A stretch of 51,912 nt of DNA from assembly GCA_964546445.1 (NCBI GenBank), contig CAZJJY010000001.1:1-51912 (forward strand), given 5' to 3'. The notes beneath the pieces were generated by a model, which saw only the letters and a program-made list of their open reading frames with translations, had not been told where the DNA came from and did no database searches. A program made the translations under genes and the position numbers. The stretch comes from CAZJJY01 sp964546445. GTDB taxonomy: Bacteria; Patescibacteriota; Microgenomatia; PFEM01; JAPLYW01. Positions 37,497-45,878 of this stretch are shown piece after piece (position 1 is the first letter of the stretch; every line of letters begins with the position of its first letter).

Positions 37497-39989
37497 ATGA
37501 AAAAAGATTTCTCTTTTTCAGGTTTAACTTTTCAAGAAGTTAAAAAACGCTTGGAAGAAAATGGGCCTAACGAACTTCGTAAAGCTCGAGAAATTACTAA
37601 TTTAAAGATTATTCTTTCTCAATTTAAATCACCTCTCATCTATATTCTACTTTTGGCGGGGATAGTAACTTTCTTTTTGGGAGAATTTAAAGATACTTTT
37701 GTTATTTTGGGAGCCGTTTCAATTAATACAATTGTTGGTTTTTACCAAGAGCGAAAAGCTCAAAGATCATTAGAAGCTTTGAGGGATCTTTTAACTCCTC
37801 AAACTAAGGTTATTCGCGATGGAAAACAGCAAATAATACAAGCTAAAGATTTAGTGGTGGGAGATTTAGCTGTTTTGACCATTGGGAGTCGTGTCCCAGC
37901 TGATGGAGTTTTATTAGAAGCAACTGATTTGACTATTAATGAAGCTATTTTGACTGGGGAATCAATGCCAGTTGGTAAGGATCAAGCAACTCAGGAAAGT
38001 TTGGAAACTTCTAAGTATAAAAAAGGTAACATAGTTTTTGCCGGAAGCATTATTAGTAGTGGTATTGGCAGAATGTTAGTAACCAAAACAGGGATGAACA
38101 CAGAAATAGGTAAGATTGGTAGGAGAATTGCTAAGTTAGAAGAAGAAAAGACACCATTGCAAATTCAAATTGGGAAATTAGCTAGGTATTTGGCCATTGC
38201 TGTCGGGGTAATAACGGTAGCTTTGTTCATATTTGGCGAATTTTTGGGTTATGGTTTACTAGAAATGTTTACCATTTCTGTGGCTGTAGCTGTGGCGGCT
38301 ATTCCAGAGGGATTACCAATCAGCTTGACCGTTATTTTAGCCTTAGGGATGCAACGTATCTTAAAGAGAAAAGCTTTAGTACGTAAACTTTTAGCCGCCG
38401 AAACACTTGGATCAGTAAGTGTTATTTGTGCCGATAAAACGGGGACTTTAACAGAGGGTCAAATGAGGGTAGTGGAATCTGTTTTAAATGATGAAAATGA
38501 GAGTAAAGATTTATTAACTAAGGCGGCAATTTTATGTAATGATATGAGGGATCCATTAGAAACGTCAATGAGAATTTGGGCAGAAGAAAAGATGGATGTT
38601 GTCAAACTCCAAAAAGATTATCCTCGTTTAGATGAGATACCTTTTAATCCTAAATATAAATATGTTGCAACCTTGCATCAAGGTAAAAAAGATAATTTAC
38701 TCTTTTTCTCTGGAGCGCCAGAAATAATTTTACATAGATCTAGTTTGACTAAGGAAGAGATTAAAAATTGGGAAGAAAAATTCAAACAACTGGCTGAAAA
38801 AGGCTATAGATTAGTTGGTTTTGCTTATAAAAATTCAAAACTAGAAGAAATAGAACGTAAAAATCTTCACGAATTTAATTGGTTAGGTGTTTTAGTTTAT
38901 GAAGACCCAATTAGAGAAGGGGTAAAATTAATCCTAAAACAAACTCAGGAAGCGAATATAAAGATTAAGGTTATTACAGGTGATTATCCTGCGACTGCTT
39001 TGGCAGTTTTAAAAAAGCTCAATTTAGCTGATAAGGGAAAAGTTTTAGAAGGGAAAGATTTGGAAGAAATGACTGAGAAAGATATTCAGCAAAAAGTAAA
39101 AGAGGTTATCTTGTTTGCCAGAACAACTCCGGAACAAAAATTAAAAATAGTCAAAGCCTTAAAAGCTAATGGTGAAGTAGTGGCCATGATGGGGGATGGG
39201 GTTAATGATGCGCCGGCTTTAAAGCAGGCGGATATAGGTATTGTTGTTGGTCAATCTGCTGATGTAGCTAGACAAACAGCCGATATTGTTCTTCTTGATT
39301 CTAATTTTGCCACTATTTTTAAGGCCATTGAAAGTGGTCGGGCAATGTTTGAAAATATTAGGAAAGTAGTTTTATACCTTTTCTCTGATAGTTTTTCAGA
39401 GGTTATTTTAATTGGAGGTTCTTTGTTTTTAGGTTTGCCATTACCGGTGACAGCCGTCCAGATTCTTTGGGTTAATCTGGTCCAAGATAGTTTTCCGGCT
39501 ATTTCTTTAGCTTTTGAACGTCAAGAAAAAGGGATTATGCAAGAGTTACCAAGGAAGAAAGAGACTCCAATTTTAGATAGTGAACTTAAATTTTTAGTTT
39601 TTGTTATTGGGATGTTGACTAATTTTATTCTTTTAGGCTTGTTTTATTTATTAGCCAAAGGCTATTTAGTTCTTGTTGACACGAGAACGGTGATGTTTGT
39701 TGCTTTAGGAATTGATTCTTTATTTGTTATTTTCGCTTGTCGTAGTTTACGTCGACCAATCTTTAGTTTTAACCCTTTCAGTAATAAAATTCTTACCTTA
39801 TCTGTGGCTATTGGTTTAGCTCTTATTCTTGGAGCGGTTTATCTTGCTCCCTTACAGAGACTTTTAGGAACGCAGCCTTTGGGGATAAGAGAATGGATTT
39901 TTCTTATTAGTTTAGGCATTTTTAATATATTGGCAATTGAAATTACCAAAGGTATCTTTATTGCTTCTAAAAAAAGGAGAAATAAATGA
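37497..39989 (+). CDS. P2-type cation-transporting ATPase, probably Ca2+
   Basis: An 830-residue P-type ATPase. The N-terminal cation-ATPase segment is present. The actuator loop is LTGESMPVG, the phosphorylation site is DKTGTLT with Asp313, and the hinge is MMGDGVNDAPALKQADIG. The membrane helix IPEGLP is the calcium-type M4 motif, and the total layout of about ten helices fits the SERCA/PMR1 group. Export of Ca2+ (or Mn2+) is therefore likely. The downstream gene encodes a cation exchanger of the CaCA superfamily and overlaps by 4 nt (ATGA), supporting a joint role in calcium homeostasis. Confidence 0.9.
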   Translation: MKKDFSFSGLTFQEVKKRLEENGPNELRKAREITNLKIILSQFKSPLIYILLLAGIVTFFLGEFKDTFVILGAVSINTIVGFYQERKAQRSLEALRDLLTPQTKVIRDGKQQIIQAKDLVVGDLAVLTIGSRVPADGVLLEATDLTINEAILTGESMPVGKDQATQESLETSKYKKGNIVFAGSIISSGIGRMLVTKTGMNTEIGKIGRRIAKLEEEKTPLQIQIGKLARYLAIAVGVITVALFIFGEFLGYGLLEMFTISVAVAVAAIPEGLPISLTVILALGMQRILKRKALVRKLLAAETLGSVSVICADKTGTLTEGQMRVVESVLNDENESKDLLTKAAILCNDMRDPLETSMRIWAEEKMDVVKLQKDYPRLDEIPFNPKYKYVATLHQGKKDNLLFFSGAPEIILHRSSLTKEEIKNWEEKFKQLAEKGYRLVGFAYKNSKLEEIERKNLHEFNWLGVLVYEDPIREGVKLILKQTQEANIKIKVITGDYPATALAVLKKLNLADKGKVLEGKDLEEMTEKDIQQKVKEVILFARTTPEQKLKIVKALKANGEVVAMMGDGVNDAPALKQADIGIVVGQSADVARQTADIVLLDSNFATIFKAIESGRAMFENIRKVVLYLFSDSFSEVILIGGSLFLGLPLPVTAVQILWVNLVQDSFPAISLAFERQEKGIMQELPRKKETPILDSELKFLVFVIGMLTNFILLGLFYLLAKGYLVLVDTRTVMFVALGIDSLFVIFACRSLRRPIFSFNPFSNKILTLSVAIGLALILGAVYLAPLQRLLGTQPLGIREWIFLISLGIFNILAIEITKGIFIASKKRRNK

Positions 39990-40948
39990 TAATTGTCTTT
40001 TACTTAGTTTTAATATTTTTCTTTGCTTTTTTATTAGTTAAGGCAACTGATATTTTAATCGTTAATTTTCGTGCGTTATCTTTAAAAACAAAGTTAGGTA
40101 AATTTGCTTTAACAAGTTTAATTTTAGGGTTAGCGACTAGTTTGCCTGAACTTTTTGTTGGCTTGAGTTCGGCTTTTAATAATCAACCAATTCTTTCTTT
40201 AGGCAATATCATCGGGGCTAATATTGCTAATTTGTCCTTAGTTCTGGGTGGAGCAGCTTTAGTGGTGGGGCTAATAAATATTAAAGAAGGTTTTATTCGT
40301 CGGGACATTTTCTACGCCTTTTTGGCTGCTTCAGCCCCAATGATCCTTTTATTTGATAAGTTTTTATCTCGGATTGATGGTTTAATCTTACTTGTTTTTT
40401 ATATTTTTTATCAAGTTGTTATCTTTAGTGAAAGACGTGGGGGGTTGGTCAAAGAAAAAGTTAGCATTGTTAAACGCTTTTTAAGAAAAGTTGGACAAAA
40501 AGAAACGAAAAAAGAAATAGTCTGGATTTTTATTGGTATTATTCTGCTTCTGATTTCAGCTAATATTTTAGTTATATTAGCTTCTAGATTAGCTATTGTT
40601 TTTAATTTACCTCTGTTTTTGGTAGGTCTTTTGATTGTGGCTGCAGGGACAACATTACCAGAATTAGTTTTTAGTATAAAAACTCTTAAGGAAGGACAAA
40701 AAGAAATGTTTTTTGGTAATTTGTTGGGTTCAATTGTTACCAATGGAACTTTAGTTATTGGTTTAGTAGCCTTGATTTCTCCTTTTCGTATCCAGGCTTT
40801 TTCTGATTACCTTTTAGCCACAATGGCTTTCTTAATAATTTTTGGTATCCTTTTCTTTTTTATTAAGACTAAACAAAAGTTAGAACGTTGGGAAGGGGTG
40901 GTACTTTTACTTATTTATTTGCTTTTTGTTTTCTTAGAAACTTTTTAA
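39986..40948 (+). CDS. Ca2+/cation antiporter, CaCA superfamily (YrbG-like)
   Basis: A 320-residue antiporter with about ten hydrophobic helices in two inverted halves. The first alpha repeat reads GLATSLPELFVGLSSA followed by GNIIGANIANLSLVLG. The second reads VAAGTTLPELVFSI followed by GNLLGSIVTNGTLVIG. Both repeats keep the Glu and the Asn residues that bind the cation. It should exchange Ca2+ for Na+, K+ or H+. Translational coupling to the upstream P-type ATPase suggests that the cell uses pump and exchanger together, at different energy costs. The function is inferred from the family. Confidence 0.88.
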   Translation: MIIVFYLVLIFFFAFLLVKATDILIVNFRALSLKTKLGKFALTSLILGLATSLPELFVGLSSAFNNQPILSLGNIIGANIANLSLVLGGAALVVGLINIKEGFIRRDIFYAFLAASAPMILLFDKFLSRIDGLILLVFYIFYQVVIFSERRGGLVKEKVSIVKRFLRKVGQKETKKEIVWIFIGIILLLISANILVILASRLAIVFNLPLFLVGLLIVAAGTTLPELVFSIKTLKEGQKEMFFGNLLGSIVTNGTLVIGLVALISPFRIQAFSDYLLATMAFLIIFGILFFFIKTKQKLERWEGVVLLLIYLLFVFLETF

Positions 40949-40985
40949 AATAAAAAAACGGAGAAAAAAATAGCTGATTTATATC

Positions 40986-41014
40986 TTGACAAAGAAGGGG
41001 CGGTATGGAACGAT
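40986..41014 (+). promoter_or_regulatory. Candidate promoter of the DUF4870-like gene
   Basis: TTGACA at 40986-40991 is perfect. A 17-nt spacer leads to AACGAT, which keeps only the A2, A5 and T6 of a -10; GATAAA further on would need a 20-nt spacer. A strong Shine-Dalgarno GGGAGGTGA follows near 41027. Confidence 0.45.
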
Positions 41015-41044
41015 AAAACTAGAGAAGGGAGGTGAAAAAACTTA

Positions 41045-41353
41045 ATGGCGGGAACTGGTCTTCCTAAAAAAACTGCTGCAGCTTTAACCTATGTTTTAGG
41101 TTGGGTGACAGGAATAATTTTTCTTATAGTTGAGAAAGATTCTTTTGTTCGTTTCCACGCTGCTCAATCCGTAGTTACTTTCGGTATTCTAACAATTATT
41201 GTCGTTATTCCTTTCCTTTGGTTCTTTGTTCCTATTGTTTGGATTGTTGGTTTCGTTCTTTGGTTAGTTTTAATTTATAAAGCTTATCAGGGAGAAGAAT
41301 TTAAACTTCCTTGGGTTGGTGATCTAGCTAAAAAACTTTTAGGTAAGATCTAA
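41045..41353 (+). CDS. DUF4870-like small membrane protein
   Basis: A 102-residue membrane protein of the DUF4870/COG4818 type. The pattern is an N-terminal helix around ALTYVLGWVTGIIFLIVE, then VRFHAAQSVVTFG, two more helices, and a cytosolic YKAYQGEEFKLPWVGDLAKKLL tail. The RFHAAQS segment and PWVGD tail are characteristic. The function is not known; it resembles small membrane scaffold proteins. It is one of the few genes here with a perfect Shine-Dalgarno and a TTGACA promoter, hinting at high expression. A clear terminator follows, so it is monocistronic. Confidence 0.78.
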   Translation: MAGTGLPKKTAAALTYVLGWVTGIIFLIVEKDSFVRFHAAQSVVTFGILTIIVVIPFLWFFVPIVWIVGFVLWLVLIYKAYQGEEFKLPWVGDLAKKLLGKI

Positions 41354-41378
41354 TTTTACTTAGAAGATTTATTTAAAG

Positions 41379-41401
41379 CCGTTCCTTTGCGGACGGTTTT
41401 T
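41379..41401 (+). terminator. Intrinsic terminator of the DUF4870-like gene
   Basis: CCGTTC (41379-41384) pairs with GGACGG (41391-41396), including one T-G wobble, around a 6-nt loop, followed by five T. The next promoter begins 3 nt later. Confidence 0.8.
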
Positions 41402-41404
41402 GTA

Positions 41405-41413
41405 TGTTAGAAT
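41405..41413 (+). promoter_or_regulatory. Extended -10 promoter, TGTTAGAAT
   Basis: Identical to the trpS promoter 14 kb upstream and likewise placed directly after a terminator. It ends 8 nt before GTG 41422 and 11 nt before TTG 41425. Confidence 0.55.
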
Positions 41414-41421
41414 AGATTACA

Positions 41422-42048
41422 GTGTTGTTTAAAAACAGAATAATTGCTGGTCAGCAATTAGCCGAAAAATTATCTTCCTTAAAAGATCAAAAAAATGTTA
41501 TTATCTTGGGTATTCCTCGAGGAGGTGTGGTTGTGGCTAAAGAAATATCTAAATTATTAAGTGCTCCTTTAGACATAATTGTGACTAAAAAAATTCCTAC
41601 TCCTTCACATCCTGAATTAGCTTTGGGAGCAGTAGGAACAATTGGTGAACCGGTGATTGATGAGGAGTTAGCCAAGAAAATGCAGGCTGATCAAAAATAT
41701 CTTGATGATCAGATTATTCAATTAAGAAAAATGGTTATAGAAAAAGAAAAGCAATTTCGTCAAGAAAAACCATTTTTGGATCTTAAAGGAAAAGCAGTTA
41801 TTTTGGTAGACGATGGTGTTGCCACTGGGTCAACTATTATGGCCGCCATAGAGATTATAAGGCAGAGTAATCCAAATAAGATAATTATTGCTACTCCTGT
41901 TATTGCCAAAGACACCTTATCTAAAATAGAAAAATTAGCTGATGAAGTTATTTATTTACAGGCTCCGTCATTATTTTTTGCCGTTGGGCAATTTTACAAA
42001 GATTTTGAACAAGTCTTGGATAATGAAGTAAAATACTTATTAAAGTGA
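41422..42048 (+). CDS. Predicted phosphoribosyltransferase (COG1926-like)
   Basis: A 208-residue type I PRTase-fold protein. The PRPP-binding motif is VILVDDGVATGST near residue 134. The N-terminal part has ILGIPRGGVVVAKEI and PLDIIVTKKIPTPSHPELALGAV, which define the COG1926 group found beside diverse metabolic and stress genes. It has no assigned substrate, and several relatives lack a nucleobase-binding loop. The start is GTG 41422 or TTG 41425, both with nothing resembling a Shine-Dalgarno. It overlaps pth by 4 nt (GTGA), then an MFS gene and a small protein follow in the same way, giving a four-gene overlapping unit. Confidence 0.82.
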   Translation: MLFKNRIIAGQQLAEKLSSLKDQKNVIILGIPRGGVVVAKEISKLLSAPLDIIVTKKIPTPSHPELALGAVGTIGEPVIDEELAKKMQADQKYLDDQIIQLRKMVIEKEKQFRQEKPFLDLKGKAVILVDDGVATGSTIMAAIEIIRQSNPNKIIIATPVIAKDTLSKIEKLADEVIYLQAPSLFFAVGQFYKDFEQVLDNEVKYLLK

Positions 42049-42590
42049 TTTTAATTGTTGGTTTAGGTAATCCAGGTAAAAAGTATCAGAACACTCGCCA
42101 TAATTTAGGATTTATGGTTTTAGATAAGTTGGCCAATAGTTCTTGGATTAAAAAAGATAAATTCAAGTCATTGGTTTCTTTTCTAGATAAAGATACTATT
42201 TTAGTTAAACCTCAGGCTTTTATGAATAATTCAGGTGAAGCTGTGGCAAAGATAGCTTCTTTTTATAAAATAGACCCTTCTGATATTTGGATAGTTCATG
42301 ATGATCTTGACTTAAAAACTGGCCAACTTAAAATTAAAATTGGAGGTGGGACAGCTGGGCATAAAGGTTTAGAATCAATTATTTCTTATTTAAAAACTCA
42401 AGATTTCGTTAGATTTAGATTGGGGATTAATCATCCATCTTTAGAGATATCTGTAGAAAAATATGTTCTTTTACCATTTAAGAAAGAAGAAAGAGAGTTA
42501 ATAGATAATTTAGTAAAAGAAACAAGAGAAGCGATTAAATTAGCTTTAAAAGAAGGGTTAACTACAGTTATGAATAGATTTAATAAATGA
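42045..42590 (+). CDS. pth: Peptidyl-tRNA hydrolase
   Basis: A 181-residue esterase releasing tRNA from stalled peptidyl-tRNA. LIVGLGNPGKKYQNTRHNLGFM contains the conserved Asn and the catalytic His. KPQAFMNNSGEAV, VHDDLDLKTGQLK and GGGTAGHKGLESI are the other family motifs, with the catalytic Asp in the HDD segment. Length is slightly short but complete. The start is GTG 42045, sharing GTGA with the stop of the phosphoribosyltransferase gene, which indicates translational coupling. The stop overlaps the next gene by ATGA. Confidence 0.94.
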   Translation: MILIVGLGNPGKKYQNTRHNLGFMVLDKLANSSWIKKDKFKSLVSFLDKDTILVKPQAFMNNSGEAVAKIASFYKIDPSDIWIVHDDLDLKTGQLKIKIGGGTAGHKGLESIISYLKTQDFVRFRLGINHPSLEISVEKYVLLPFKKEERELIDNLVKETREAIKLALKEGLTTVMNRFNK

Positions 42591-43747
42591 AAATAAAAAC
42601 GTCTTTTACACCTATCGTTTTAACAACTGCTTCTAGAAGAATGGCCTATGGTCTTTTAGGCCTTTTTTCTCCTATTTATATTTTTCAGCTTATTGTTGAT
42701 ATGGCTGATGGAGGAAAAAGCATTAAGTTTGCTATTTTAGGAGTTTTATTTTATGCACTAGCTTTTTATTTAGTAAAACTTCTTACTTTTCCTTTATCTG
42801 AAAATCTTTCTTATAAATTAGGTTTTAAAAACGTTGTGATTCTTTCGACTATCCCACTTTTAATTTTTATTGTTTGTTTATTTCTAGCCAAAGAGAATCT
42901 TTTATTTTTAGGTCTAGCGGCTTTATTTGGAGGAATGGAATCGGCTTTGTTTTGGTTTGGTTATCATGGTTTGTTTATTAAGTCTGTGAATGAACATTCT
43001 TTTGGTTTTAGCGAAGGTATCTGTCGGGCTGTTGGTATTTTAACCTTAACTATCACTCCTATCTTAGGAAGTGTCTTAGTCTTGACCTGGGGATTTTGGA
43101 GTCTTTTTATAGTGGCCGCTTTCTTTTCTCTGATTTCGGCTTTGGTGATTTCATTTTCTCCTGAAGTAAAACCGTATCGCGATGTTAGTATGTTAAGGGT
43201 TTTGGGCCTTTTTAAGAAGAATTTGAGGCCTTTTGGAGCCTATTTAGGTCACGGAGGAGAGTTTGCCGTTTATGGTAGTATTTGGCCTATTTTTTTAATT
43301 TTAGTTTTAGGTGACATTCTAAGTTTTGGTGGGGTTATTTCTGGTGGTATTTTACTTGCTTTTTTGGTGACTTTAGCAATTGGCAAATGGGTGGATAAGG
43401 CAAAGGGAAGGAGTATTGTTACTTTAGGCTCATTGCTAAGTAGTCTTTCCTGGATTTTCAGAATAGTTGCTCGTTTCCCTTTATTTATTGTTGGCGTTGA
43501 TGGCCTTTATAGAATTACAGAGCAAATGTTATCTATCCCTATGGATGTCGAATCTTATAAAAAAGCCTTACGAGGTTGGGTAAGTCATGCCTTGTATTTT
43601 AGAGAAATAGCACTATGCTTGGGTTCAGTTTTAGCTTTAACTCTTTCAATTATTCTGATCTCTCTAGATTTACCTTTATGGTCTCCTTTTATAGTTGGTT
43701 TTTTTGGTAGTCTAGCTCCTATTTTAATGAGAAAAGAGCTTAAATGA
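42587..43747 (+). CDS. MFS-like multi-helix transporter
   Basis: A 386-residue membrane protein with about 10-12 hydrophobic helices. The pattern of two six-helix halves fits the major facilitator fold. A cytosolic break around EVKPYRDVSMLRVLGLFKKN separates the halves. The loop GKWVDKAKGRS resembles the conserved MFS loop 2-3/8-9 motif (GxxxDrxGRr). No substrate is suggested. It shares ATGA with pth upstream and with the small protein downstream, so it belongs to the same translationally coupled unit. Confidence 0.75.
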   Translation: MKIKTSFTPIVLTTASRRMAYGLLGLFSPIYIFQLIVDMADGGKSIKFAILGVLFYALAFYLVKLLTFPLSENLSYKLGFKNVVILSTIPLLIFIVCLFLAKENLLFLGLAALFGGMESALFWFGYHGLFIKSVNEHSFGFSEGICRAVGILTLTITPILGSVLVLTWGFWSLFIVAAFFSLISALVISFSPEVKPYRDVSMLRVLGLFKKNLRPFGAYLGHGGEFAVYGSIWPIFLILVLGDILSFGGVISGGILLAFLVTLAIGKWVDKAKGRSIVTLGSLLSSLSWIFRIVARFPLFIVGVDGLYRITEQMLSIPMDVESYKKALRGWVSHALYFREIALCLGSVLALTLSIILISLDLPLWSPFIVGFFGSLAPILMRKELK

Positions 43748-44034
43748 TAAAAAAGAAAAAAGATTTTTATTCCATTAAAGACGTTTTATCAAAAATAGAT
43801 TTGAAAAAGAATAAATATATTAGTCGTGAATTTCAAGATTATGGTTATCGTTTAGCCGAGGAACTTAATGATTTAAAACGTGTAGCCTTATATATTAAAT
43901 ATGCTAAAGAGATGCCTCGAGGTCTTCTTGAAAAAGCTAGAAACTTTGTTAAAGATGCCAATAATGTCAAAAACCAAGCAAGCTTGTTTATGTGGAAGCT
44001 TCAGCAGTTAAAGAAAGAAATTAAAAAAAAGTAG
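43744..44034 (+). CDS. Small basic hypothetical protein
   Basis: A 96-residue soluble, strongly basic protein, predicted to be mainly helical. It has no Cys, no membrane helix and no recognised motif. SREFQDYGYRLAEELNDLKRVALYIKYA is the most ordered part, and both ends are Lys-rich, so nucleic-acid or ribosome contact is possible but unproven. It overlaps the MFS gene by 4 nt and is the last gene of the unit. Confidence 0.6.
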   Translation: MIKKKKDFYSIKDVLSKIDLKKNKYISREFQDYGYRLAEELNDLKRVALYIKYAKEMPRGLLEKARNFVKDANNVKNQASLFMWKLQQLKKEIKKK

Positions 44035-44074
44035 TTTTTGTTTATTAGGTTCATAGATAGATATTAGATAGAGC

Positions 44075-44103
44075 TTGGTTGGGGAATATTTTTATGTTAG
44101 GCT
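44075..44103 (+). promoter_or_regulatory. Promoter of the 182-aa membrane protein gene
   Basis: TTGGTT at 44075-44080, a 17-nt spacer, and TAGGCT at 44098-44103 with TGn extension. The hexamer ends 13 nt before the ATG at 44117, so a leader of only about 7 nt is expected. Confidence 0.45.
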
Positions 44104-44116
44104 AGAAAAGTAGACC

Positions 44117-44665
44117 ATGTTTAAAAAAGAATTATTTAAACGTCTTTTAGTAACTTCAATCTGGTTGATTACTATTGTTTTACTGAGGTGGGATTGGCAT
44201 TGGAGTTTAATCGGTTTCTTTTTAGGAGGCTTTCTAGGTGTTTTCCTTATTGAAATAGATCATTTTTTGTATGTTTTGCTAAGTAATCCTCATGAATTAA
44301 CCGGTCAAAGAGTAAAAAGGTTGTTAGAACAAAAAAACTTTAAGCAAATAATCCCCTTAGTTTTTGATACCTATGAAGAAAGAAAAAGACTGGCCTTTCA
44401 CAATGCTTTGTTTCAGGTTATTCTATATGCCCTTTGTTTCTTTACCATTACCTCTACAGATAATCTATTTGGCTCTAGCTTATTAATGGTGATGTCTTTG
44501 ATGATTCTTAAAGATGAAATAACAGATTGGTTAAAAGATAAGGAACAAAGTCTTAATAATTGGCTGTTTTGGCCAATTAAACAAGAGATTTCTTTACAAC
44601 AACAAAGACTTTTTATTGCTGTGATGGCCTTGTTTTCTTTGTTATTAAGTTTTTTATTAATTTAG
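44117..44665 (+). CDS. Polytopic membrane protein with conserved His/Asp, unknown function
   Basis: A 182-residue membrane protein. Two hydrophobic helices at the N-terminus end in EIDHFLYVLLSNPHEL. A cytosolic stretch leads to RLAFHNALFQVIL, then a helix, LKDEITDWLKD, and a last helix. The spaced IDH, FHN and DEITD motifs recall membrane-bound metal-dependent hydrolases of the YdjM/DUF457 type, but the match is weak and the usual HRGxTHS is not present. It is monocistronic as far as can be seen. The function is unknown. Confidence 0.6.
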   Translation: MFKKELFKRLLVTSIWLITIVLLRWDWHWSLIGFFLGGFLGVFLIEIDHFLYVLLSNPHELTGQRVKRLLEQKNFKQIIPLVFDTYEERKRLAFHNALFQVILYALCFFTITSTDNLFGSSLLMVMSLMILKDEITDWLKDKEQSLNNWLFWPIKQEISLQQQRLFIAVMALFSLLLSFLLI

Positions 44666-44723
44666 TCTCTTTATCTAATTTTTTGATTAGGTTAATATAA
44701 AAAGAGAGGGAAGTGAGAAAAAA

Positions 44724-45482
44724 ATGTTTGATTTAAAAGGAAAAAAAGCTTTAGTTACTGGTGCCTCTAGGGGTATTGGTAAAGGTATCGCTTTAGTTTT
44801 GGCTAAACAAGGGGCTGATGTGGCCGTTAATTATCGTTCCAAAGAGGATTTAGCCCAACAAGTTGTTTCTGAGATAAAAGCATTAGGAAGAGACTCTTTT
44901 GTCGTTCAGGCTGATGTTTCTAAGTCTGATCAAGTTAAGGGAATGTTTGAAGGAATAAAGAGTAAGTGGGGAAAGCTAGATATTTTAGTTAATAATGCTG
45001 GTATTCTTCAATTTGCGCCTTTTGAACAATTAACAGAAGAACAATGGGATAGCACCTTGGATGTTAACTTAAAAGGACAATTCTTATGTTCTCAAGAGGC
45101 AATTAAGTTAATGACGGACGGAGGCAGAATTATTAATATTGCCTCTATTTCCTCTGGCGGAGTAGGAGTTGGCTTTCCAACAATTGCTCATTACACAGCT
45201 TCTAAAGGGGGTGTAATTGCTTTGACAGAAAATATGGCCATAGATTTAGCGGCTAAGAATATTAACGTAAATGCTATTGCTCCAGGAGTCATTGATACAG
45301 ATATGACTGATAGCATGCTCGCAGATGAGAAATCAAAAGCAGAGTTAATGGCTAGAATTGCTAAAAAAAGATTAGGTAAACCTGAAGATATTGGTGCTAC
45401 CGCTGCCTTTCTGTCTTCTGATGAGGCAGATTATATTACCGGTAGTGTTATTTATGTTGACGGTGGTTGGTTGGCGGGTTAA
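44724..45482 (+). CDS. SDR oxidoreductase, FabG-like
   Basis: A 252-residue short-chain dehydrogenase. The cofactor motif is TGASRGIGKG, with an Arg in NYRSKEDL that favours NADPH. NNAGIL is the second motif. The catalytic Ser is in IASISSGG and the Tyr-Lys pair is Y157-x3-K161 (YTASK). PGVIDTDM and the C-terminal YITGSVIYVDGGW are typical of FabG and related enzymes. The substrate may be an acyl-ACP or a sugar/alcohol; no fatty-acid genes are nearby, so FabG function is not assumed. A GGGAAGTGA site precedes the start by about 6 nt. The thiol-redox cluster follows after about 80 nt. Confidence 0.85.
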   Translation: MFDLKGKKALVTGASRGIGKGIALVLAKQGADVAVNYRSKEDLAQQVVSEIKALGRDSFVVQADVSKSDQVKGMFEGIKSKWGKLDILVNNAGILQFAPFEQLTEEQWDSTLDVNLKGQFLCSQEAIKLMTDGGRIINIASISSGGVGVGFPTIAHYTASKGGVIALTENMAIDLAAKNINVNAIAPGVIDTDMTDSMLADEKSKAELMARIAKKRLGKPEDIGATAAFLSSDEADYITGSVIYVDGGWLAG

Positions 45483-45560
45483 AATAGAATATTCCAGTTA
45501 AACTCATACTAAGTTAGTAGTTGTTTGATTTTTATTTATTTTTATAAGAAAGGAAATATT

Positions 45561-45878
45561 ATGCAATTAAATGATCAAAATTTTGAAAAAGAAGTTTTAA
45601 AATCTAATATTCCAGTCTTGGTTGATTTTTGGGCAAATTGGTGTGGTCCTTGTAAAATGGCTGGACCAGTTATCGATCAATTAGAAAAAGATTATGCTGG
45701 TAAAATTAAGGTAGGGAAGTTAGATGTTGATGAAAATCCACAAATATCGCAAAAATATGCAGTTATGAGTATTCCTACGGTAATTATTTTTAAAGATGGT
45801 AAAGAAATTAAAAGACAAGTGGGTTTTTCTGGAAAAGAAGGTTATATTAAAATATTAGAGGAGGCTTTAAAAGAATAA
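45561..45878 (+). CDS. trxA: Thioredoxin
   Basis: A 105-residue thioredoxin. The active site is WCGPC with Cys28 and Cys31, the buried Asp is in VDFWA, and the cis-Pro is in MSIPTVI. The full fold length matches classical Trx1. I place the start at ATG 45561, 5 nt after AAAGGA. A TTG at 45525 would add 12 hydrophobic residues not seen in the family. Its TAA is directly followed by the reductase ATG, so the pair is coupled. It reduces disulfides in cytosolic proteins; class II ribonucleotide reductase at 19-22 kb is a probable client. Confidence 0.93.
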   Translation: MQLNDQNFEKEVLKSNIPVLVDFWANWCGPCKMAGPVIDQLEKDYAGKIKVGKLDVDENPQISQKYAVMSIPTVIIFKDGKEIKRQVGFSGKEGYIKILEEALKE

